DNA of 16,870 bases from NCBI GenBank assembly GCA_026645375.1, contig JAPFFX010000107.1, positions 1 through 16,870 of the forward strand, given 5' to 3'. Position 1 is the first letter of the stretch, and every line of letters starts with the position of its first letter. This document shows positions 7,435 through 14,007 of the stretch, piece by piece. Both the position numbers and the translations under genes were made by a program. The notes beneath the pieces are model-generated. The model did not search any database. It was not told the DNA's origin and saw only the letters and a program-made list of their open reading frames with translations. Source of the stretch: Citricoccus sp. WCRC_4. Its GTDB lineage: Bacteria; Actinomycetota; Actinomycetes; Actinomycetales; Micrococcaceae.

Positions 7435-7686
7435 ATGAGTACCGAACCACGCACCCCTGGTGACCCGGACGAGGCGCCTGCGGGAGCCCCGTCCCAGGAG
7501 TCGACGGAGGAGACCCGAGCAGCTGCCGAGGAGGCCCGGGAGGCCGCTGAAGAGGCGCGTGCCGCCGCCGAGGAGGCCCGGGAGGCCGCTGCGGAGGCCA
7601 AGCGGCGGCACGATGCGGACGACGCCCGGGCGGACGAATGGGAGGAGGAGTCCTTTCCCGCCTCCGACCCGCCGGCCAATTACTGA
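7435..7686 (+). CDS. Microprotein with Ala/Glu coiled coil and C-terminal FPASDPPANY tag
   Basis: An 83-aa acidic protein without signal peptide or membrane helix. The order is: a disordered N-terminus MSTEPRTPGD..., an uninterrupted Ala/Glu/Arg helix of heptads at about 22-58 (AAEEAREAAEEARA-type repeat), an acidic linker, and the C-terminal ESFPASDPPANY. AGGAGG lies 7 nt upstream of ATG 7435, so it is well set up for translation despite its size. The final ten residues are identical to those of the convergent 56-aa gene at 7756-7926, and both proteins begin MST. I recall similar SFPASDPP tails in other small uncharacterised bacterial proteins, but cannot verify this here. Function unknown. 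Confidence 0.75.
   Translation: MSTEPRTPGDPDEAPAGAPSQESTEETRAAAEEAREAAEEARAAAEEAREAAAEAKRRHDADDARADEWEEESFPASDPPANY
7525..7591 (+). repeat. 42-bp tandem repeat encoding coiled-coil heptads
   Basis: A 25-nt block is repeated exactly at 7525-7549 and 7567-7591 (period 42 nt, 14 residues, two heptads) inside the 83-aa gene. It encodes the AEEAREAA helix and may vary in copy number between strains. Confidence 0.8.
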
Positions 7687-7696
7687 CCCCATGCGC

Positions 7697-7733
7697 AGGG
7701 CCCCGGAAACCAGGGAATGGTTTCCGGGGCCCT
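7697..7733. terminator. Bidirectional terminator between the two tagged microprotein genes
   Basis: Perfect 15-bp stem (7697-7711 with 7719-7733) and a 7-nt loop AGGGAAT, 10 nt after one stop codon and 22 nt before the other gene's stop on the opposite strand. It serves both convergent microprotein genes. Confidence 0.88.
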
Positions 7734-7755
7734 ACGCGTCGATGCGGCGTGCCGC

Positions 7756-7926
7756 TCAGTAGTTGGCCGGCGGATCAGAGGCCGGGAAGGTGTCCTCGAC
7801 CTGCTCGTCCAGCTCTTCCTCGGTCTCCGGGCCGCGCGAGGACTTCTCGTCCTCGCTGAACTGGGTCTGCGGCTCGTCGAGACGGTCCTCGTCCGGGACC
7901 TCCGGGTTGACGGGATCAGTGCTCAT
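7756..7926 (-). CDS. Acidic microprotein with C-terminal FPASDPPANY tag
   Basis: A 56-aa strongly acidic, probably disordered protein beginning MSTDPVNPEVPDEDRLDE and ending DTFPASDPPANY. AGGAGG at 7932-7937 lies 5 nt before ATG 7926; the adjoining ATG at 7929 is only 2 nt away, so the second is preferred. It lacks the Ala/Glu coiled coil of the facing 83-aa gene but shares its MST start and identical last ten residues. The two tags differ at the DNA level by synonymous changes only (ttt/ttc, ccc/ccg, tcc/tct, gac/gat, aat/aac). The reading frame is also open upstream into the VOC gene because of a frameshift there, but its own ribosome site makes it an independent gene. Function unknown. Confidence 0.75.
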   Translation of the reverse strand: MSTDPVNPEVPDEDRLDEPQTQFSEDEKSSRGPETEEELDEQVEDTFPASDPPANY

Positions 7927-8001
7927 CATGTCCTCCTGAAAGTAGGTCGGGCTCCCAGTCTGCACCACGTTGCCGGAGGCGTGGAAACGGCACCGTCGAT
8001 C

Positions 8002-8076
8002 CAGAACCGGCGGTCGGAAGACGACGCTGATCCGGGGATATCGGGGTCGCGAGGCCATCCTTCGACCGCCAGATGC
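8002..8076. repeat. Palindromic repeat, copy A
   Basis: The left arm starts at 8002 (CAGAACCGGCGGTCGGAAGA...) and the right arm ends near 8074 (...TTCGACCGCCAG). Left arm 8002-8025 matches copy B 8528-8551 at 21 of 24 positions, and the right arm (8055-8074) matches 8581-8600 at 16 of 20. The arms still pair at about 15 of 21 positions. It lies 21 nt beyond the frame-restored stop of the VOC gene, between it and the 56-aa gene. Confidence 0.75.
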
Positions 8077-8096
8077 ACGAGGGGTGCGACTCTGAC

Positions 8097-8472
8097 TCAG
8101 GAGGACCGCGGCGGCATCTGTTGCAGGGACCAGGGTGTTGCCATCGGGATCGGCGAAGTAGACGAACCGGCCCCAGGGTTGCTCGTCGACGTCGCTGCAG
8201 TCGACGCCCCGGGATACCAGTTCGGCCCGCGCGGCGTCGGCATCCGCGATGACCATCTGAACGCCCTTCTGCGAACCCGGGGCCATCTCGGTGATGCCCG
8301 TGCCCAGGACCACCGAACAGGCCGATCCCGGCGGGGTGAGCTGGACGAAGCGCAACTCGGGTGAGATGACGTGGTCGTGGTCGGCGTTGAACCCGACCTG
8401 GTCGACGTAGAAGTCCTTGGCCCGGTCGACATCGGTGACCGGCAGGGCCACGAGCTCGATCTTCATGTCCAT
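8097..8472 (-). pseudogene. VOC (glyoxalase/bleomycin resistance) family protein, frameshifted near 3' end
   Basis: A small single-domain vicinal-oxygen-chelate protein. The N-terminus MDMKIELVALPVTDVDRAK, the motif DFYVDQVGF, LRFVQLTPPGSACS and the closing FADPDGNT are classic for the family. After DPDGNT (residue 113) the reading frame gives LVPATDAAA, unlike any family end. Dropping one base from the GGG run at 8133-8135 restores W-SLQQMPPRSS and a TGA at 8097, the expected C-terminus, for a 124-aa product. The gene is therefore frameshifted by a one-base insertion, real or from sequencing. Without it the frame stays open into the downstream 56-aa gene. ATG 8472 lacks a ribosome site but lies 7 nt after a TACCCT -10-like element, suggesting a leaderless transcript. 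Substrate unknown. Confidence 0.8.
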
Positions 8473-8479
8473 GACGCAC

Positions 8480-8485
8480 AGGGTA
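8480..8485 (-). promoter_or_regulatory. Possible leaderless -10 element of the VOC gene
   Basis: TACCCT on the minus strand (TANNNT type), 7 nt before ATG 8472, with no Shine-Dalgarno site. The -35 region (TGCCAT at 17-bp spacing) is weak. The same TACCCT-spacer-ATG arrangement is seen before the NUDIX gene. Confidence 0.4.
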
Positions 8486-8530
8486 GACGCGGCCCGCCGG
8501 CGATGGCACGGACCGCCGTCCCACACGCAG

Positions 8531-8600
8531 AACTGGCGGTCAGAAGATGACTCGAAACGGGCCCTGGACGGGCATTCTCGTCATCTTCCGACCGCCAGTT
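8531..8600. repeat. Palindromic repeat, copy B (70-bp hairpin)
   Basis: Arms 8531-8551 and 8580-8600 pair at 20 of 21 positions (one A-C mismatch at 8542/8589). An inner GCCC/GGGC hairpin (8561-8564 with 8570-8573) adds structure. The repeat begins 15 nt after the malate synthase stop codon on the minus strand, so it probably also terminates aceB transcription. It is a relative of copy A at 8002-8076. Confidence 0.85.
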
Positions 8601-8615
8601 GAAGGGCGGGGCAGG

Positions 8616-10289
<1,674 letters not shown>

Positions 10290-10383
10290 GGTGGTCTCCT
10301 TGGGAGTGTGGCCGTTCCGCCCTAGGCGGGGGCCGGAGGAAAAGTGGTTGCTGTGCCCCGGGCTGGTGAGGGGAGTGGAGGGC

Positions 10384-10416
10384 GACGGCGGCGCCTGTCG
10401 GTGGGGCGCCGGCGTC
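10384..10416 (-). other. GC-rich hairpin in the aceA-aceB gap
   Basis: The inverted repeat GACGGCGGCGCC/GGCGCCGGCGTC pairs at 11 of 12 positions with a 9-nt loop, about 95 nt upstream of the aceB start. It could be an additional terminator or a leader structure affecting aceB. No further signal seen in this gap. Confidence 0.45.
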
Positions 10417-10451
10417 GGGCTGGTGTTCGGGTCCGGTGGGGAAGCAGGTGA

Positions 10452-10477
10452 CGGCCGGGCCGGGAAGGGCCCGGCCG
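10452..10477 (-). terminator. Hairpin terminator downstream of aceA
   Basis: Perfect 10-bp stem (10452-10461 with 10468-10477) and a 6-nt loop, 44 nt past the aceA stop codon. It would reduce read-through from aceA into aceB. Confidence 0.65.
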
Positions 10478-10520
10478 CCACCGGTGCGTCAGCTCGGCTC
10501 GAGGCCGGCCGCGGTGGGGA

Positions 10521-11816
10521 TCAGTGGAACTGTCCGGCCTCGGTGGAGCCGGCCAGCGCCGTGGTGGAGCTGTCCGGGTTGACCGCGGTGGAGATGGCGT
10601 CGAAGTACCCGGTGCCGACCTCGCGCTGGTGCTTGGTGGCGGTGTAGCCGCGGGCCTCGTCGGCGAACTCCCGCTCCTGCAGCTCCACGTAGGCGGACAT
10701 CTGGCGCTCGTTGTAGCCCTTGGCCAGGTCGAACATGGAGTGGTTCAGGGCGTGGAAGCCGGCCAGGGTGATGAACTGGAAGGTGTAGCCCATGGCCCCC
10801 AGCTCGCGCTGGAACTTGGCGATGGTCTCGTCGTCCAGGTTCTTCCTCCAGTTGAAGGACGGGGAGCAGTTGTACGAGAGCATCTGGTCCGGGAACTCGG
10901 ACTTGACGGCCTCGGCGAACTTCTTGGCCAGCTCCAGGTCCGGGGTGCCGGTCTCCATCCAGATCAGGTCGGAGTAGGGGGCGTAGGCCTTGGCGCGGGC
11001 GATGCAGGGCTCGATGCCGTTGCGGACCTTGTAGAAGCCCTCGGCGGTGCGCTCGCCGGTGATGAACTCGGCATCACGCTCGTCCACGTCGGAGGTGATG
11101 AGGGTGGCGGCCTCCGCGTCGGTGCGGGCGATGACCACCGAGTTGACGCCGGAGACGTCAGCGGCCAACCGGGCGGCGTTCAGGGTGCGGATGTGCTGGC
11201 CGGTCGGGATCAGCACCTTGCCGCCCAGATGACCGCACTTCTTCTCGGAGGCCAGCTGGTCCTCCCAGTGCACACCGGAGGCGCCGGCGGCGATCATGGC
11301 CTTCATCAGCTCGTAGGCGTTCAGCGGACCGCCGAAGCCGGCCTCGGCGTCCGCCACGATCGGGACCAGATAGTCCTCGACGGTCTGAATGCCCTCGGAG
11401 AACTCGATCTGATCGGCGCGCATCAGGGCGTTGTTGATGCGGCGGACGACGGCCGGGACGGAGTTGGCCGGGTACAGGGACTGGTCCGGGTAGGTGTGAC
11501 CGGAGAGGTTCGCATCAGCGGCGACCTGCCAGCCCGAGAGGTAGATGGCGCGCAGGCCGGCCTTGACCTGCTGGACGGCCATGTTGCCGGTGAGGGCGCC
11601 CAGGGCGTTGGTGAACGTGCCCTCGGCGTGCTCGCGGGTCAGCTGGTCCCACAGCTTGTCGGAACCGCGGCGGGCCAGGGTGTGCTCCTCCTGGACGCGA
11701 CCGCGCAGCTTGACGACGTCCTCAGCGGTGAAGGTGCGCTCGGTGTTGGCCCACCGGGGGTTGTGGTCCCAGTCGTGCTGGAGCTGTTCGGCGGATGCGG
11801 GGGTGTTCGGTTCCAT
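10521..11816 (-). CDS. aceA: Isocitrate lyase
   Basis: A 431-aa enzyme that cleaves isocitrate to glyoxylate and succinate, the first step of the glyoxylate shunt, needed for growth on acetate, fatty acids or other acetyl-CoA sources. The catalytic signature KKCGH is at residues 192-196 (with C194). Also seen are SGWQVAADAN (94-103), PIVADAEAGFGG (152-163), GVHWEDQ, VIARTDAEAA and LSYNCSPSFNW, all characteristic of bacterial ICL. Length is standard for the short bacterial form. ATG 11816 has AGGAGA 7 nt upstream. It is divergent from the WXG100-like cassette. The 370-bp upstream gap with two palindromes probably carries its catabolite or acetate control sites. Confidence 0.97.
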   Translation of the reverse strand: MEPNTPASAEQLQHDWDHNPRWANTERTFTAEDVVKLRGRVQEEHTLARRGSDKLWDQLTREHAEGTFTNALGALTGNMAVQQVKAGLRAIYLSGWQVAADANLSGHTYPDQSLYPANSVPAVVRRINNALMRADQIEFSEGIQTVEDYLVPIVADAEAGFGGPLNAYELMKAMIAAGASGVHWEDQLASEKKCGHLGGKVLIPTGQHIRTLNAARLAADVSGVNSVVIARTDAEAATLITSDVDERDAEFITGERTAEGFYKVRNGIEPCIARAKAYAPYSDLIWMETGTPDLELAKKFAEAVKSEFPDQMLSYNCSPSFNWRKNLDDETIAKFQRELGAMGYTFQFITLAGFHALNHSMFDLAKGYNERQMSAYVELQEREFADEARGYTATKHQREVGTGYFDAISTAVNPDSSTTALAGSTEAGQFH

Positions 11817-11854
11817 GTCGGCTCTCCTGCGAGTCGGGTGTGGACTGTGGCGGT

Positions 11855-11876
11855 CGAAGTGATGTGGATCGCTTCG
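11855..11876. promoter_or_regulatory. Imperfect palindrome upstream of aceA (candidate operator)
   Basis: CGAAGTGAT-GTGG-ATCGCTTCG: 9-bp arms with one mismatch, centred about 50 bp upstream of the aceA start codon in the 5' region. The position and symmetry suit binding by a dimeric regulator controlling aceA. The regulator is not identifiable from this window. Confidence 0.4.
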
Positions 11877-12084
11877 TTGACCACCAGTCTTGACCGCTGG
11901 GACGCCTCGCGGGGCGGGAATCGACGGAAAATTTCACTCCATCTTCACGATGGTCAGAAAGTCACTATTTCCCCATATTTAAGCCCCGCAGCGCGCGCCT
12001 CAGGCGTGATCAGAGCAATTAAATGAATTCTTGACACCGCGCGGGCTCGACACCCCGGACGACCGCCCGCATGCGAGACCGGCG

Positions 12085-12104
12085 GATGGGGAGAACTCCC
12101 CATC
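12085..12104. promoter_or_regulatory. Perfect inverted repeat upstream of the ESX-like cassette
   Basis: GATGGGGA-GAAC-TCCCCATC, perfect 8-bp arms with a 4-nt centre, 82 bp upstream of the first cassette gene and 22 bp before a TAGGAT -10-like hexamer, so it would overlap a -35 region. A good operator candidate; an RNA hairpin is the alternative. Confidence 0.45.
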
Positions 12105-12186
12105 GCGGCCCGGGCGGACCGTTCCTAGGATGACTAGCGAGTATCTTGGGCCGGTGAGGCCGTGCTGAGGATGGGGGACGGGAACC

Positions 12187-12522
12187 ATGGTGGACTACCG
12201 GGTGGATGAGGACGGCGCCAACGGCGTCATCGCGACGAACCGCACGCATGCCGGCGAGTTCGAGCCGCTCATCACCGAGCTGCGTACCGCCGTGGAGGGG
12301 ACCGCGGCGGAGTGCCAGAGCACCCTGATCGCCGGGGCCCTGCAAGAGGTCCACGACGGCTACCTCGCGCCCGTGGCCACGATGGCCCACTGGCGCAGCA
12401 CCAACATCGTCAACGAGGGCCAGAAGATGGTGAACGCCTTCATCGACGGCAATGAGCAGATGGCGGCGGACGCCCGGCGCGAGATCTCGGACGTCCCCTC
12501 GAGCTGGGAGGACGCCCAGTGA
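12187..12522 (+). CDS. Small WXG100-like protein (DUF6507-like)
   Basis: A 111-aa, mostly helical protein without signal peptide. The sequence MVDYRVDEDGANGVIATN, a helix LITELRTAVEGTAAEC, and the closing NAFIDGNEQMAADARR recall actinobacterial DUF6507 proteins, small WXG100-sized partners often encoded before larger secreted proteins. This is by remembered pattern. A canonical central W-x-G is not present; W69 lies in the middle and W107 near the end. It is the first gene of a coupled cassette and overlaps the next start by 4 nt (GTGA). By analogy with Esx proteins it may dimerise with or help export the 370-aa product through a type VII secretion machine encoded elsewhere. GGGGGACGG precedes ATG 12187. 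Confidence 0.7.
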   Translation: MVDYRVDEDGANGVIATNRTHAGEFEPLITELRTAVEGTAAECQSTLIAGALQEVHDGYLAPVATMAHWRSTNIVNEGQKMVNAFIDGNEQMAADARREISDVPSSWEDAQ

Positions 12523-13631
12523 GTGTCGACCTCGGCGGCCTGCCCGCCTTCCCTGACACCGGAGCCCTGCGGGCAGCCGCCCAGGGGATCAGGGATGCGG
12601 GGAAGGCGATCTCCGACCGGGCGGACGAGGTCAAGGCCAGCTGGGGCGACATCCAGGCCAACGGGTACATCACGTCGGACACCCTGGACATGGGCACGGT
12701 CTATGCTGCGGCCGACCCCGTCGTCGACTACGGCGATGCCGGCAAGTCCGGGACGCGGGCGGTGTACCTGGCCGTCGATGCCTACTGCGATGCGATGGAC
12801 GGGCTCAGGGGCGCCTATGACCGTGCGGTCGCGGGGGCATCGGCCTGCTACGCCGATGAGGCCGACGAGCAGGATGCCCAGGATGCGGTCAATGCCGTCG
12901 CGCGGCAGATGGCCGACCTGGAGGAGCAGTGCGCGCACAGCATCAGGGCCGTCAACCCGGACACCCCGTACACCCCCGGGCAGTTCGCGGGCCCGGCGGC
13001 CGGTGCCAGCAGCGCCCTGGTCCAGGAGGCCCTGGAGGGACACCGGGTCCACAGGTTCACCTTCGACGTGGTGGACACCGTCACCGTCACGTCGGTGCGG
13101 TACACCGACCTCCAGGTCGAGTTCGCGGACGGCAGCAGGCTCCGGTACACGGAACTCGACCTGACCCAGACGAGGATCGAGACGAGGACCCCGGTCGTCG
13201 TCGCGGCCGACCTGCCCAACCCGCCCGGGTGGGCGAAGTGGGGTGGCCGCTTCCTCGAGGGGGCGGACGTCGTCCTCTCGGCGTGGGGAAACTACTCCGA
13301 GGAGTGGAACCAGGACCTCGTCGAGAATCCGGGGATGACCACGGCCGAGCAGGCCGGCAGCGCGGTCAAGTCGGCTGCGCTCGGCGCCGGTGGCTCCTTC
13401 CTGGGCTCCGCGGGCGGCGCGTGGGGCGGCGCGGCCGCCGGTGCGGCCGCCGGCACCCTGGTGGGCGGTCCGGTGGGGACCGTCGTCGGCGGCATCATCG
13501 GGGGCGTGGCCGGTGGTATCGCCGGTGGCTGGGGCGGAGAGATCCTGGGCAATACCATTGACAACTGGACGGACGGCGAGGGCTTCGCCGATGGCGTGAA
13601 GAACGCCTGGAACAACTTCTGGGGAGGCTGA
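12519..13631 (+). CDS. Putative type VII-like secreted protein with glycine-zipper C-terminus
   Basis: A 370-aa protein in three parts. Residues 1-145 are helical and WXG100/LXG-like (RAAAQGIRDAGKAISDRADEVKASWGD, with W42-G43 at a likely hairpin turn), ending in a long acidic helix. Residues about 175-230 form a short beta-rich domain (FTFDVVDTVTVTSVRY, LQVEFADGSRLRYTELDL). Residues about 285-343 are a Gly/Ala zipper (GGAAAGAAAGTLVGG, GGIIGGVAGGIAGG), followed by a tail rich in Trp and Asn (NAWNNFWGG). The architecture resembles membrane-inserting or bacteriocin-like effectors carried by an Esx-type head. There is no Sec signal. The GTG start at 12519 overlaps the upstream stop by 4 nt. No recognised enzymatic motif; function not assignable. 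Confidence 0.7.
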   Translation: MSVDLGGLPAFPDTGALRAAAQGIRDAGKAISDRADEVKASWGDIQANGYITSDTLDMGTVYAAADPVVDYGDAGKSGTRAVYLAVDAYCDAMDGLRGAYDRAVAGASACYADEADEQDAQDAVNAVARQMADLEEQCAHSIRAVNPDTPYTPGQFAGPAAGASSALVQEALEGHRVHRFTFDVVDTVTVTSVRYTDLQVEFADGSRLRYTELDLTQTRIETRTPVVVAADLPNPPGWAKWGGRFLEGADVVLSAWGNYSEEWNQDLVENPGMTTAEQAGSAVKSAALGAGGSFLGSAGGAWGGAAAGAAAGTLVGGPVGTVVGGIIGGVAGGIAGGWGGEILGNTIDNWTDGEGFADGVKNAWNNFWGG

Positions 13632-13632
13632 G

Positions 13633-14007
13633 TTGTCGGACAACCAGATGATCGCGATCGCCATCACGGTGATCTTCTGCCTGGCGGCGCTGTGGTCCGG
13701 CGTCATGAGCGCGCGGGCCTATCGGGGGAGCTGGCGTGGGTGGATGGCCATCCACCCGCCGCTGACCCTCTGGGGGCCGCACTGGGGGCTGCTGACCCTG
13801 GCCGTCTATTCCGTCACCTCCCTCATCGGCGGAGTCCTGTTGGGCCTGGCGCAGGTCGGGGACTCCTCCTGGATGCAGGTGGCGTCCATCGCGGTGCTGA
13901 TCACGGGCATCGTCGTCGGGATGGTCGTCAGCCACGTCCTGCCCGATCGCTGGCGGCCGGAATGGTATCGACGCCAGGCCGTGGGGGCCTCGACGGGGAG
14001 GCGCTGA
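13633..14007 (+). CDS. Small three-helix membrane protein (possible immunity or anchor partner)
   Basis: A 124-aa integral membrane protein with hydrophobic helices near residues 6-27, 50-72 and 81-103. A Trp/Arg-rich loop (SWRGWMAIHPP) follows helix 1, and there is a basic C-terminus. The start is TTG at 13633, one base after the stop of the 370-aa gene; GGGGAGG ends 6 nt upstream, supporting this unusual start. Its stop overlaps the next ATG by one base (TGATG). I do not recognise a family. The position directly after a glycine-zipper protein fits an immunity protein or membrane anchor, but this is inference from context only. Confidence 0.65.
   Translation: MSDNQMIAIAITVIFCLAALWSGVMSARAYRGSWRGWMAIHPPLTLWGPHWGLLTLAVYSVTSLIGGVLLGLAQVGDSSWMQVASIAVLITGIVVGMVVSHVLPDRWRPEWYRRQAVGASTGRR

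Larger units (their letters stand above)
11817..12186. promoter_or_regulatory. 370-bp divergent regulatory gap between aceA and the ESX-like cassette
   Basis: No plausible gene. It holds an imperfect palindrome near aceA (11855-11876), an AT-rich block about 11926-11992 that stands out in this GC-rich DNA and is a likely promoter area for aceA, a TTGACA at 12031-12036 on the plus strand without a clear -10 partner, a perfect 20-bp inverted repeat (12085-12104), and TAGGAT at 12126-12131, a possible -10 for the plus-strand cassette. I see no exact copy of a known RamB or GlxR site. Confidence 0.5.

Noticed and set aside
7525..7591. Direct repeats as a CRISPR or iteron array.
   Set aside because: Only two 25-nt units, in frame, encoding coiled-coil heptads of a small protein; no spacers and no origin features.
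6103..7692. Minus-strand 529-codon open frame opposite the TspO-like gene.
   Set aside because: Arg/Gly/Asp-rich translation with no domain; it also crosses three well-supported plus-strand genes.
7756..8526. A continuous 256-codon minus-strand frame joining the VOC domain to the FPASDPPANY tail, as a fusion protein.
   Set aside because: The middle part translates the palindromic repeat and has no domain character; the 56-aa gene has its own AGGAGG and ATG; and a one-base correction restores the normal VOC ending with a stop at 8097.
10524..12026. Plus-strand open frame of 500 codons opposite isocitrate lyase.
   Set aside because: Antisense shadow of aceA with Gly/Val-rich composition and no recognisable motif.
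12031..12036. TTGACA as a -35 box for the ESX-like cassette.
   Set aside because: A perfect -35 hexamer, but no TANNNT-like -10 at 16-19 bp downstream and it lies over 150 bp from the first start codon; mentioned only as part of the gap.
12360..13706. Minus-strand 448-codon open frame opposite the ESX-like cassette.
   Set aside because: The coupled starts and ribosome sites on the plus strand support that strand; the minus reading has shadow composition.
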